A DNA stretch of 51,916 nucleotides from Anaeramoeba ignava (Eukaryota; Metamonada; Anaeramoebidae), in NCBI GenBank assembly GCA_028826165.1, contig JAPDFW010000046.1:1-51916 (forward strand), given 5' to 3'. Numbering within the stretch: the first letter of the stretch is position 1; each line of letters opens with the position of its first letter. Below are positions 1 through 13,246 of the stretch, in pieces. The translations under genes were made by a program, and so were the position numbers. The notes under the pieces are model-generated. The model searched no databases. It was not told the origin of the DNA and worked only from the letters and a program-made list of their open reading frames with translations.

Positions 1-2935
1 AAAAAGAATTATAAATAAATTATTATTAATTTATTATTTAGATTTTAATATAAAATTAATTAAAATATTTTATTAATTTTTATTTAATTTTTAATTATTT
101 TAAATTAATTTATTTTTAATATTTTATTTTATTTATTATTTTAAAAGAATTATAAGTAAATTATTATTAATTTATTATTTAAATTTTAATATAAAATTAA
201 TTAAAATATTTTATTAATTTTTATTTAATTTTTAATTATTTTAATTTAATTTATTTTAATATTTTATTTTATTTATTATTTTTAAAAGAATTATAAATAA
301 ATTATTAATAATTTATTATTTAAATTTTAATATAAAATTAATTAAAATATTTTATTAATTTTTATTTAATTTTTAATTATTTTAATTTAATTTAATTTAA
401 TAATTTTATTTAATTTATTATTTTTAAAAAGAATTATAAATAAATTATTATTAATTTATTATTTAAATTTTAATATAAAATTAATTAAAATATTTTATTA
501 ATTTTTTATTTAATTTTTTAATTATTTTAATTTAATTTAATTTAATAATTTATTTTATTTATTAATTTTAAAAAGAATTATAAATAAATTATTATTAATT
601 TATTATTTTAAATTTTAATATAAAATTAATTAAAATATTTTATTAATTTTTATTTAATTTTTAATTATTTTAAATTAATTTATTTTAATAGATAATTTAT
701 TTTATTTATTATTTTAAAAAGAATTATAAATAAATTATTATTAAATTATTATTTAAGATTTTAATATAAAATTAATTAAAATATTTTATTAATTTTTATT
801 TAATTTTTAATTATTTTAAATTAATTTATTTTAATATTTTATTTTATTTATTATTTTTAAAAATTATAAATAAATTATTATTAATTTATTATTTAGATTT
901 TAATATAAAATTAATTAAAATTATTTTATTAATTTTTATTTAATTTTTAATTATTTTTAATTTAAATTTAATTTAATAATTTAATTTAATTTATTATTTT
1001 AAAAAGAATTATAAATAAATTATTATTAATTTATTATTTAAATTTTAATATAAAATTAATTAAATTATTTTATTAATTTTTATTTAATTTTTAATTATTT
1101 TAATTTAAATTAATTTAATATTTTATTTAATTTATTAATTTTAAAAAGAATTATAAATAAATAATTATTAATTTATTATTTAGATTTTAATATAAAATTA
1201 ATTAAATTATTTTATTAATTTTTATTTAATTTTTAATTATTTTAATTTTAAATTAATTTAATATTTTATTTAATTTATTATTTTTAAAAAGAATTATAAA
1301 TAAATTATTATTAAATTATTATTTAGATTTTAATATAAAATTAATTAAAATATTTTATTAATTTTTATTTAATTTTTAATTATTTTAAATTAATTTAATT
1401 TAATATTTTATTTTATTTATTATTTTTAAAAAGAATTATAAATAAATTATTATTAATTTATTATTTAGATTTTAATATAAAATTAATTAAATTATTTTAT
1501 TAATTTTTATTTAATTTTTAATTATTTTAATTTAAATTAATTTAATATTTTATTTAATTTATTATTTTTAAAAAGAATTATAAATAAATAATTATTAATT
1601 TATTATTTAGATTTTAATATAAAATTAATTAAAATATTTTATTAATTTTTATTTAATTTTTAATTATTTTAATTTAAATTAATTTAATATTTTATTTAAT
1701 TTATTATTTTTAAAAAGAATTATAAGTAAATAAATAATTATTAAATTATTATTTAGATTTTAATATAAAATTAATTAAAATATTTTATTAATTTTTATTT
1801 AATTTTTAATTATTTTAATTTAATTTAATTTAATAATTTATTTTATTTATTATTTTAAAAAGAATTATAAGTAAATTATTATTAATTTATTATTTAGATT
1901 TTAATATAAAATTAATTAAAATATTTTATTAATTTTTATTTAATTTTTAATTATTTTTAATTAATTTAATTTAATAATTTATTTTATTTATTAATTTTAA
2001 AAGAATTATAAGTAAATAATTATTAATTTATTATTTAAATTTTAATATAAAATTAATTAAAATATTTTATTAATTTTTATTTAATTTTTAATTATTTTTA
2101 AATTAATTTAATTTAATAATTTATTTAATTTATTAATTTTAAAAAGAATTATAAGTAAATAATTATTAATTTATTATTTAAATTTTAATATAAAAATTAA
2201 TTAAAATATTTTATTAATTTTTATTTAATTTTTAATTATTTTATTTTAATTTAATTTAATTTAATAATTTATTTAATTTATTATTTTAAAAAGAATTATA
2301 AGTAAATAATTATTAATTTATTATTTAAATTTTAATATAAAATTAATTAAAATATTTTATTAATTTTTATTTTAATTTTTAATTATTTTGAATTAAATTA
2401 TTTTAAAATTAATTTATTTTAATTTATTATTTTTAAAAGAATTATAAATAAATTATTATTAATTTATTATTTAAATTTTAATATAAAATTAATTAAAATA
2501 TTTTATTAATTTTTATTTAATTTTTAATTATTTTATATTTAAATTTAATTTTTTAATAATTTTATTTAATTTATTAATTTTAAAAAGAATTATAAATAAA
2601 TTATTATTAATTTATTATTTAGATTTTAATATAAAATTAATTAAAATATTTTATTAATTTTTTATTTAATTTTATAATTATTTTAAATTAATTTAATTTA
2701 ATAATTTATTTAATTTATTATTTTTAAAAAGAATTATAAATAAATTATTATTAATTTATTATTTAAATTTTAATATAAAATTAATTAAAATATTTTATTA
2801 ATTTTTTATTTAATTTTTTAATTATTTTAAATTAATTTAATTTAATAATTTATTTAATTTATTAATTTTAAAAAGAATTATAAGTAAATTATTATTAATT
2901 TATTATTTAGATATTAATATAAAATTAATTAAAAA
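1..2935. repeat. Satellite array, unit about 143 bp
   Basis: About 21 head-to-tail copies of a nearly pure A/T unit. Each copy opens with an AAAAGAATTATAAATAAATTATT-like stretch; openings fall near 1, 143, 283, 425, 570, 717, 858, 1002, 1143, 1287, 1428, 1569, 1710, 1857, 1996, 2138, 2286, 2434, 2580, 2725 and 2870. Copies differ by 1-6 bp indels, mostly in the second half, while the first 90 bp is well conserved. The last copy breaks off near 2935, just before the promoter of the next gene. The window starts at a unit boundary, so the array probably continues to the left. No coding potential. Confidence 0.95.
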
Positions 2936-3011
2936 AAAGAAAAATAATTATTAGTAATATTTTAAATAAAATGAATAATTTAAATAAAAAATTTTTTTGT
3001 TTTTTGTTTTT

Positions 3012-3039
3012 TCATTTTTTTCATTTTTTTCATTTCAAA
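3012..3039 (+). promoter_or_regulatory. T-rich block with three CATTT elements before the CH-domain gene
   Basis: Three CATTTTTTT-type elements in a row run into the ATG at 3040. The same arrangement precedes most genes in the window, so it is read as the core promoter or initiator region. It also favours the ATG at 3040 over the one at 2971, which would add only a low-complexity F/H stretch to the protein. Confidence 0.45.
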
Positions 3040-6000
3040 ATGAATAAAAATTTAACATTTAAAATTTATAGTCTTTCTCAATGGTTTCAATCAATTACTC
3101 AAAATATACTTAATTTTTCAATAAATGATACAAAATTATCACAAAATTTATGCGAATTAATAAATAAAATTGAACCAAATTCAATTAAAGAAATTTTTGA
3201 GTAAAAAAAAATTTTTTTCAATTTAAAAAATTTTTCTTTTTTAAATTTATATTTAAATTTATATTTTAGATCCCCTAAAAAAAATTATCAATCATTCATT
3301 AATTCTTGTATTAAATATGGAGTTTCAAAAGAATTTGCATTTAAACCAATTCAAATAATAAATCAAACAGAAAAAGAACCACTTATAAAATTACTTTTTG
3401 AATTAAAAAAACTTTATCAAAAGAAAAAGAATTTAAAATTTCAAGAAAATTTATTCCTTTCTTTAAATGAAAATGAAAATGAAAATTGGAAAAAAGATTT
3501 GGATTCAAATTTAAATTTAAATGAAATTAATGAATTTGTTCCTTTAAAACAAAAACAATATGAAATTTGTTCATCTTTAATTGCAGATTATTTTGTTAAA
3601 GGAAACGTTAAATTTCCAGTGAAAGTGATTTATTCTTCTCCAACAAATTTATCAGAAAATGAAGAACAAGAAATTGATGCCATTTTATATTTTGATAGAC
3701 AAACAATCCAAATATTGATTTTTGATGAACCATTTTTTGCACAAAAATATCTTGTTAATCAACAATTTCAAATACTTTTAAATACTGAAAAAGAAAATGA
3801 ATTTTTATTCCAAATTCAAGATAAAACTCCAATTTTATTAAAATGTGAAAGTTATATTGATCGTTACATTATTTATAAAACATTCATGTTGTTTCAAACT
3901 TATCAAAATCCAGATTCATTTGTTCAAATATTCACAAAATTTGGAGGAGAAATTTTGGAAAAAGAAAAAGAAAGAAAATTATTAATCAAGAAATTATTCA
4001 GCGATGGAGAAGTCCTATTCCAAAATGTCAAGGTTATTGATAAAGAATCAAATATTAAATCAGTTATTCTTCAATTAGAATTCGATCGATTATGTATCCT
4101 TTTTGAAACTGTGAATACTTCTCCTTTTTTCATTCATTTTAACCAAGTTTTCCAAGTTAATCCTGAATCAACAAATGAGAAAAACATCAAAATTGAATTT
4201 GGAAAAACAGAAATTCAAAATATAGTTTATCTGAATTGTGAAAATTCAAGTGCAAGAGATTTAATAATTGGATGTATTAATGAATATTATAATGAATATC
4301 AAAACAAAGTGAAAAGTGGAATTTCATTATCATTTCCAACAAAAACACCAACACCAACACCAACAAATACTCCAAATTTGACAACTCCTCCTCCAAATCA
4401 AGAATCTATTGTTCATCAACCATTTAAATTAGATCATTTTAAATGTGAAATTGAAACACAAAATAGCGAATTCATTCCAGCTATTATTCATCTCAAAAAT
4501 GATACTTTATATATTGAAACAGATTCTGATTCTTATTCTGATTCTTATTCCAATTTTGATTTCTCATTAATTAATCCCCAATATCCTACTATGATCAAAA
4601 TTCCTGATGCTTCTTCTCAAATTACCCTTTCATTAAAATTCAAGAACCAAGACAAACGTGATCAATTCAAAAATATTTACAACCTTTTGAAATCAAAATA
4701 TCAATCATTGGAATCTCGATTTGATTCTCATCCTCATTTTTTCAAAGCTCAATTTTATTCTTTGCAAATGGACAAAATTGCTGTTGGAACAATTCAATTT
4801 TATGGAAAAACAATTAATTTCCAATTTTCAAATTCTTCCATTTCAAGAAACATTTTCAATTCAAATCTCTTTTTAACTTATCATGATCCCATTTGCAGAT
4901 TGATTTTCAACAACAAAAAACATTTCGTTTTTGGATTTGAAACAGCAACAATGCAAAGAATATTTCTTCTTGAATACAAGAAAAGAAAAGAATATCAATT
5001 CCCTCAAGAAAATGAATCCCAAGAATCAAACGAAGAAATGAAAACAAACGAAGAAACAGAAAATCAATTCTTTGTTTCACAAAAATTTGAAGTTAGTATA
5101 GTTAATAATGAAAGAAATTTGATTGAAAAAGCAACAATTGGAATTACAGATAAAAATATTGAGATTGAATCATCAACAAAAAGACCAAATATTAGTTTTA
5201 AAGATGAAAATTTAAAAATTCAAACTATGGATGAATATTTACTAATCAAAATTAAATCAGAATTTAACGGAGATATTATTTTCAAATTTGAAAATCCAAA
5301 TGATTTTAGCAAAGCAACAAATTTAATACAAAAACAAAAACTCAGATACACATTATTATCAAGAGACACATTTGAACTTGAAACACCAAAGCCTCCAAAA
5401 CTTAACAGATCATTATCACCAGTTCAAACTGAAAAACCCAATTTCGCAAAGAAAGAAATCCAAACAGAAACTCCATCGCCTGATTTCATTTCAAATGAAA
5501 ATAATTTAATTGAACAAACTGTTCAAAAACCAATTTATTTTGAACATGAAAAATATACAAGTTTAACAGGATATGATCAATCAAAAGAAAATATCCAACT
5601 TGATTTTTCCATTTTGGATTCGAAGAAAATTTCCAATGAAATTAATCAAATTCAGAAAAATTTCTCACAAGGATCTGCCAAGTTTAATATTATCATAACA
5701 AACGAAAAGAAAAACGAAGAAATTTCAGCACAATTTATCATGATGGAAACAAAATTCAAAGTTATCAAAAATGATACATCAGTTTCGATAATTGAAAGTG
5801 CTTATTCATCACAAAGCAAAGTGAATTTACATCGAGGAAAAGGAAAATTTGATTTTGTATTGGAATTTACAGAAACAAATGAGAAAATCACCTTTAAAGT
5901 TCCTCAACTCAAAGATAATATTATATTATGGAAAACATTTATGATGCTTCAATATTATTCTCCTTCCAAAATTCGAAATAATAGAATTTCTTCATCAATT

Positions 6001-6936
6001 CTTGATGAAATTGAGGAAATTAATGCACTTATTTTCAAGTTTTGGGTCAATAATAATGCCATTTTCAATTTGGATACATTGACAAAAGATGAGAAATACA
6101 TCCCAGTTTTATTAAAAATTGATCGAAATCAATTATCAATAATTTCAACTAATTTTCAACCCACTTATATTTCTTGGAATGATAATGTGATTGATTTTTA
6201 TTTGGATTCTTCAACTCATCAAATTATCAAGATTCAATTTTCAGGAGAAAATCCTGAAAGTGAAATTTATTTTGCAACTAAAAACGAAATTGTTTCTGAA
6301 TTAGTTTATCGATCTTTGTTTATTTTCAAGTTTTTATGTCAGGATCAATTTAAGAAAGAGAAAATATTTATTAACAAACCTTATAATTTCCAAATTGAAA
6401 AAATTGAATCCAATCCAGATTATTTTCTTGATTTTATCAATTCATTACCAAGTTTTAAACAATATGCTAAATTTTTTGATAGAAATGAACCTAAAAAAAC
6501 ACTTTTTGATTCAAATTCTCAAAAATCTTTACAAATTTATAAAAGTAGTTTATCTGAATCTGATGAAATTGATAAAATTAAACAACAAAAGGAATCTCAA
6601 TTAATGGAAAAGATTCAAGAAAAAGCAAAAATTCTTTGGAAAAAATCTCCAATAGTTTTTCAAGTTCAAGTTATTTTTAATAGAAAATTATTTAATGGAA
6701 TTGTTAAATTGAAAAAAAAGAATTTGGAAATTCGTAATTTAATTTTTAAAACAAAAATGATTGAAAAATGGATAAATCTTAAAATTTTTGCTGATGATTT
6801 TGATGAATTTACTTTAATTTTTGGTTTAAAAGAAGGAAAAAATATTTCAGTTAGATTTGAATCAACTTATGATAAGAAATTATGTTTTTCAGCAATTAGT
6901 CAAAAAATTAATCAACTTTTTGGAAGAAAAATTTAA
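3040..6936 (+). CDS. Calponin-homology domain protein with about eight PH-like repeats
   Basis: Two exons, 3040-3200 and 3270-6936, with a 69-bp GT..TTTTAG intron; about 1275 aa. Residues 1 to about 100 look like a type-3 (transgelin/calponin-like) CH domain: SLSQWFQSI, NLCELINKIEPNSI, and FINSCIKYGVSKEFAFKP. A short linker follows, then repeated units of roughly 100 aa. Each has several beta strands and a C-terminal helix (for example ...YIIYKTFMLFQ and ...NIILWKTFMMLQ) and reads like a PH/GRAM-type fold. T/P-rich and acidic linkers occur near residues 360 and 700. The frame stays open from exon 2 to the stop. CH domains of this type usually bind actin or signalling partners, and PH-like folds bind lipids or proteins, so a cytoskeletal or membrane scaffold is a reasonable inference. 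No catalytic motif is seen. The PH-like call rests on internal similarity and strand pattern only. Confidence 0.75.
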
Positions 6937-7026
6937 TTCAATTCAAAAAGAAGAAAAAAAAAATTATTATTTTTTAAAACAGAATAAAACACAAAAAACA
7001 TTTTCAAAAACATTTTTCAAAAATAT

Positions 7027-8325
7027 TTAATTTTGATTTTGATTTTGAATTTAATTTTAATTTTAATTTTAATTTTAATTTTAATTTTAATTTTAATTTT
7101 AATTAAATTTTGAAATAAATTTGTAAATAATTTTGAAATAAATTTTTAAATAAATTTTTAAATAAATTTTGAAATAATTTTTAAATAAATTTGTAAATAA
7201 ATTTTGAAATAAATTTTTAAATAAATTTGTAAATAAATTTGAAATAAATTTTAAATAAATTTGTAAATAAATTTTGAAATAAATTTTAAATAAATTTGTA
7301 AATAAATTTTGAAATAATTTTTAAATAAATTTTTAGAAATAAATTTGAAATAAATTTTTAAATAAATTTTTGAAATAAAATTTGAAATAAATTTTGAAAT
7401 AAATTTTGAAATAAATTTTTAAATAAATTTTGAAATAAATTTTGAAATAAATTTGAAATAAATTTGTAAATAATTTTTAAATAAATTTTGAAATAAATTT
7501 TTAAATAAATTTTGAAATAATTTTTGAATAAATATTTAAAATAAATTTTGAAATAATTTTTGAAATAAATTTGGAAATAAATTTTTAAATAAATTTGTAA
7601 AATAAATTTTGAAATAAATTTGTAAATAATTTTTGAAATAAATTTTTAAATAAATTTTTAAATGAATTTTGAAATAAATTTTTAAATAAATTTTGAAATA
7701 AATTTTGAAATAAATTTTTAAATAAATTTTGAAATAAATTTTGAAATAAATTTTTAAATAAATTTTTAAAATAAATTTAAAATAATTTTTAAATAAATTT
7801 TTTAAAATAATTTTTAAATAAATTTTAAAATAAATTTTTAAATAAATTTTAAATAAATTTTAAATAAAATTTGAAATAAATTTTTGAAATAAATTTTGAA
7901 ATAAATTTGTAAATAAATTTGTAAATAAATTTTTAAATAAATTTTTAAATAAAATTTGAAATAAATATTTAAAATAAATTTTAAATAATTTTAAAAAATA
8001 AATTTTTGAAATAAAATTTAAAATAAATTTTTGAAATAAATTTTTAAATAAATTTTTAAATAAAATTTGAAATAAATTTTGAAATAAATTTTTAAATAAA
8101 TTTTGAAATAAATTTTGAAATAAATTTTTAAATGAATTTGAAATAAATTTGTAAATAAATTTGTAAATAAATTTTGAAATAAATTTTGAAATAAATTTTG
8201 AAATAAATTTTTAAATAAATTTTGAAATAAATTTTTAAATAAATTTTAAATAAATTTTAAATAAATTTTTAAATAAATTTTTAAATAAATTTGTAAATGA
8301 ATTTGAAATAAAATTTGAAATAAAT
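7027..8325. repeat. 12-bp minisatellite (AAATAAATTTTG-like)
   Basis: The region between the CH gene and the stop of the BCAS3-like gene. 7027-7105 is mostly TTTTAA hexamers. From about 7105 to 8325 there are roughly 100 imperfect copies of a 12-bp unit, AAATAAATTTT plus G, T or A. There is no gene in it. The array runs right up to the stop codon of the minus-strand gene, so that gene's 3' UTR must lie in the repeat. Confidence 0.9.
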
Positions 8326-11300
8326 TTAATTATTGGATTCCTTTTTAACTGAGAAAATATTAGTTTGAAAAGCTTGTTCTAAATTTGTAACATAATCCTT
8401 ATATCTTGAAATCAAAGATGTTGAACTATCTGAAACTTGAAATTCTTGTGTTTTAATTTCTTCAATTTCAATTTCCTCTTTTTCTTTTTTTTCATTTTCA
8501 GATTCAACAGATGAATATTTGCAAAAGGTAAATTGAGGTGTATTTTTCAATAAATTAAATGAATTTAAACTAAAAGTTTCAGCTTCAAGATTTGATAAAA
8601 CTAACTGTTCTTGAAGAATAAAAAATTGTTGATTTTGATTTTGATTTTGATTTTGGTTTTGATTTTGATTTTCATTTGATTTTTTTAATGAATTTTTTTC
8701 ATTTTCTTGTGAATTTATATCTGGAATATAATGTCTAATTTTTTCTGATTGAAAAATTGCAAATTTATCAAGTGAACTAATTTCAAGAATTTTTTTCAAA
8801 GGAAGATGAAAATTTTGCCAAGAAATTCTTCTACAAATATCAAAATCTCTTAAAAGTTCCAAAGACAATTTGAAATCAATTTGGTTTTTATGATTTTGAT
8901 TTTGATTTTGATTTTGATTTTGATTTTGAATTGGATTTTGATTTTGAATTTGAATTGGATTTTGATTTTGATTTTTATCATTTGAAATATTAATTTGTTT
9001 ATCAACTTTTGCTTGATCTTCTTTTTTTTTCTTTTTATCTTTTTGATCTCCTTTTTTCTTTTTTTTATCTTTTTTATTATCTTCTTTTTTATCATCTTTA
9101 TCTTTTTTATCTTGATCTTCTTTATCTTTTTTATCTTCTTCTTTTTTATCTTCTTTATCTTTTTTATCTTCTTTATCTTTTTTATCTTCTTTATCTTTTT
9201 TATCTTCTTTATCTTTTTTATCTTCTTTATCTTTTTTATCTTCATCTTCTTTTTTAAAATATTGAACAAAATATTTTGTAATATTTTGTTTGCTATCATC
9301 CTTTTTAATTTCATTATTTCCATTTTTCATTTCATTTATAATTTCTGGTTTTTTCAAATGAATTTTTTGAGGAATAAATTTATATTCAGAAATAACACCA
9401 TCTTTTGTTGCTCGATAAAAATTATAATCATGATTAAAAATTGTTGCAATCGGGACATAAAAGGATTTTCTTTGATGATCTAATGTTTGTTTAGGTGAGA
9501 AATCTTCTTCTGATTCATTAGACATTTTCCAAGAAGATATTGCTGGGATTTTTGCTAAACTTGAATATTTTTTCGGTTGATTTTTCTATTAAATTTTAAA
9601 TTGAAAAAATAACGGAAAAAAATTTTTTTTTCAAATTCGGGAAAATTTTTTTTTGAATATTGAAATCATTTTGGATTTTGTTTTGTTATTGATTTACTTC
9701 AGAACTTGAACCAGTATTGAAATTTGGTTTGCTTTGAAATTCATAATCAATTTCATTTCCATGAATATTAATTGGGAAAATATGAGTAGTTTCTCTATGA
9801 CTTGTTGCAACAAACCATTTGGAATCAAGACTAAATGATAATTCTTGAATAAATGCTGATGTTCTTCCTCTTGAAAATGTGTAAATGTGTTTGATTTCTG
9901 TTTCTGTTTTTTTGTTTATATCTTCAGAAAATTTCAAGTTATTGTTTTCATCAATAATATATTTCTTTTTTTCTTGGAAATTTTTAGGGTTTATTTTATA
10001 AACATGGAGTTCTTTTCCTGTAGATGAAGTAACTAACTAAAATATTAATTAAAATATTTTTTCATTTTTTAAATTGAAATGTTTTTAAAATTTTTTAAAT
10101 TGAATTGAAATATTAACCATTGTTCCTGTTGGATCAAATTGGAGACAAGTTATTGAATGTTTATGTGCTTGAAAATGTGATATAATTTCTTTAGTTTCAA
10201 GATCTTGAATAATAATTGTTCCTTTTGATGAATCTTTTGAATTTATAAAAGGAATTTTCTTTAAAAAATTATCAGTTTGTTTGTTTGATTGATTTTTTAT
10301 ATCATTTTTTGGAGGTTCATTTGCTGGATAAGCTATTAATTGGGTTCCAAGTGCAAAAATGGGATGATCCAATTTATTTGGATAAATTTTCACAGTAAAT
10401 TTAGTTTGAAAAGTTTTTGAATCAACAATTAAAATTTGATTTATAACTTCAACTGCTATAATTCCAGGTGATGTTGAGAATCCAATAATACTTGTATTAA
10501 ATGAAATATCTTCTTGTTCTTGAGTTTTTAAAGAAAATAGTTTGAGTTTTGTTGAGGCAAAATCATGTTGTGGGCTTTGTTTTAAAAAAACAATTTTTTT
10601 ACATTTAAAATTAAATTTATTTATTATTATTATTAAATTTATTATTTTTACAGAATTAAAACATGTAGATCATCTGTTGGTTCAGTTGGTTGAATAAACT
10701 AAAACAATTTCAAAAAATTTATTATTAAAATTATAAATAAAATTATAAATAAAATTATAAATAAAAATTATAAATAAATAAAATTATAAAATTATAAATA
10801 AAATTATAAATAAAATTATTAATAAAATTATAAATAAAATTATAAATAAAATTATAAATAAAATTATAAATAAAATTATAAATAAAATTATAAATAAAAT
10901 TATAAATAAAATTATAAATAAAATTATAAATAAAATTATAAATTAAATTATAAATTAAAATTATAAATAAAAATTATAAATAAAATTATAAATAAAATTA
11001 TAAATAAAATTATAAATAAAATTATAAATAAAATTATAAATAAAATTATAAATTAAAATTATAAATTAAATTATAAATTAAATTATAAATTAAATTATAA
11101 ATTAAATTATAAATAAAATTATAAATTAAATTATAAATTAAAAATAAATAAATAAAATTATAAATAAAATAATAAATAAAATTAAAATTATAAATAAAAT
11201 TATAAATTAAATTATAAATTAAAATTATAAATAAAATTATAAATAAAATTATAAATAAAATTATAAATAAAATTATAAATAAAATTATAAATAAAAATTA

Positions 11301-12947
11301 TAAATAAAATTATTAAATAAAATTATAAATAAAATTTAAATAAATAAAATTATAAATAAAATTATAAATAAAATTATAAGCAAATAAAATTATAAATAAA
11401 ATATAAATAAAATTATAAATTAAATTATAAATAAAATTATAAATAAAATTATAAATAAAATTATAAATTAAAATTATAAATTAAATTTATAAATAAAAAT
11501 TATAAATAAAAATTATAAATATAAATAAAATTAAAATTATTAATTAAATTATAAAATAAAAATTATAAATAAAATTATAAATAAAATTTATTAAAATTAT
11601 AAATTAAATATAAATAAAATTATAAATAAAATTATAAATAAAAATTATAAATAAAATTTAAATAAAATTATTAATTAAAATTATAAAATAAAATTATAAA
11701 TAAAAATTATAAAATAAATTATTAAATAAAATTATAAATAAAATTATAAATAAAATTATAAATAAAATTATAAATAAAAATTATAAATAAAAATTATAAA
11801 TAAAATTATTAATAAAATTATAAAATAAAAATAAAATTATAAATAAAATTATAAATAAAATTATAAATAAAATTATAAATAAAATTATAAATAAAATTAT
11901 AAAATAAAAAATTATAAATATAAATATAAAAAATATATAAATAAAAATTATTAAATAAAATTGGTTATAAATAAAATTATAAATAAAATTCATAAATAAA
12001 ATTATAAATAAAAATTATAAATAAAATTATAAATAAAAATTATAAATAAAATTATAAACAAAAATTATAAATAAAATTATTAATAAAAATATAAATAAAA
12101 ATATAAATAAAATTATAAATTAAATTATAAATAAAATTATTAATTAAATTATAAATAAATTATAAATTAAATTATAAATAAAATTATAAAATTAAATTAT
12201 TAATAAAATTATAAATAAAAATTATAAATAAAATTATTAATAAAATTATACTAAAATTATAAATAAAATTATTAATAAAATTATAAATAAAATTATAAAT
12301 AAAATTATAAATAAAATTATAAATAAAATTATAAATAAAATTATAAATAAAATTATAAATAAAATTATAAATAAAATTATAAATAAAATTATAAATTAAA
12401 TTATAAATAAAATTATAAATAAAATATAAATAAAAATTAAAATTATAAAATAAAAATAAAATTATTAATAAAATTATAAATAAAATTATTAATAAAATTA
12501 TAAATAAAATTATAAATAAAATTATAAATAAAATTATAAATAAAATTATAAATAAAATTATAAATAAAATTATTTATTAAGTTTGCTATTCCAATTTTTT
12601 ACTTTAATAGATTTTGGTCTAAATTGAAAACGAATTGATATTAATTCTTCAAGAGGTTCATTTGGGTTATTAACATCCCAAATTTGAAAACCTTTCAAAT
12701 AACCAACAATTAAAAAAAGTTTTCTTTTATTAAGAGAATGAATAAAAAAATCTTCAAAAGATAAAAAAACAATCTGTTCTTTATCATCAAATGATTTTTC
12801 TTGTGAATTTGATGTAATTTTGGTTTTAACAGCTTTGGGAATAATTTTTCTACCAATTTGATAAGTATTTGTAAATAAATTTGTAAAAAATGAATTATTT
12901 GGTTTTCTTTCTTCTGATTTATGATTAATTTTTAAATGATTTTCCAT
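8326..12947 (-). CDS. BCAS3-like WD40 protein (autophagy / PI3P-binding propeller family)
   Basis: Five exons on the minus strand: 12947-12603, 10698-10652, 10574-10118, 10036-9698 and 9585-8326. All joins are GT-AG and keep frame; about 815 aa. The order of conserved blocks matches BCAS3: SFEDFFIHSL..FLIVGYLKGFQIWDV, then SPGIIAVEVINQILIVDS, then IIIQDLETKEIISHFQAHKHSITCLQFDPTGTM|LVTSS.G..LHVYKI, then HIYTFSRGRTSAFIQELSFSLDSKWFVATS..TTHIFPIN. In animals BCAS3 works with PHAF1 at the phagophore and binds phosphoinositides; plant relatives are ATG18-like. The last exon adds a long KDKED-type charged tract (about residues 490-560) and two NQ tracts, followed by a C-terminal domain (LSLELLRDFDICRRISW...). 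Intron 1 is 1.9 kb of simple repeat while the others are 61-112 bp. The gene starts about 300 bp from the divergent La-motif gene. Confidence 0.85.
10703..12568. repeat. 12-bp minisatellite filling intron 1 of the BCAS3-like gene
   Basis: About 150 imperfect copies of AAAATTATAAAT fill nearly the whole 1.9-kb intron (10699-12602). Only a few bases at each splice site are unique. No coding exon with reasonable codon use is visible inside, so the exon 1 to exon 2 join is taken directly. Local variants are AAATTAAATTAT and insertions of one or two bases. Confidence 0.93.
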
Positions 12948-13246
12948 TTTGTTTTTTGAAATAAAATTATAAAAAATTATAAAAAATAAAAAAGGAAAAA
13001 AATGAAAAATTAAATTTTAAAAAAGGAACTTTTCTTTATTAAAAAAATTAATTAAAAAAATTTTGTTTTTCTCCCTTTTGTTTTTCAATTTTTTTTTCTC
13101 CTTTTTATTTTAATTAAAAATTTTTATTTTTTTTTTCATTTTTCTTTTTCTTTTTCTTTTTTTATTTTTTTATTTTTTAATTTATTTGATAAATCGTTTT
13201 TCTTTTTCATAAATTTTATAAAAATTTTTCAACAAACAAAAAAAAA
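12948..13246. promoter_or_regulatory. Divergent promoter region, BCAS3-like / La-motif genes
   Basis: A 299-bp spacer between two head-to-head genes. On the minus strand a TTTTTCATTTTTTTCC element lies upstream of the BCAS3-like start. On the plus strand a run of TTTTTC and CATTTTTC elements (about 13130-13165) lies upstream of the La-motif ATG. The centre is T-rich on the plus strand. No other gene is seen. Confidence 0.4.

Noticed and set aside
2971-3039. Upstream ATG at 2971 as the start of the CH-domain protein
   Set aside because: It would add only a KKFFCFLFFHFF stretch that lies in the T-rich promoter block. The ATG at 3040 begins right before CH-like sequence.
8995-9483. Long plus-strand frames of F/I/L residues opposite the BCAS3-like last exon
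   Set aside because: They are the complement of the KDKED coding repeat. The minus-strand frame joins by splicing to recognisable BCAS3 blocks.
11781-11993. Hydrophobic 70-aa frame inside the large intron repeat
   Set aside because: It is pure translation of the 12-bp repeat (FIILFIIL), with no unique sequence.
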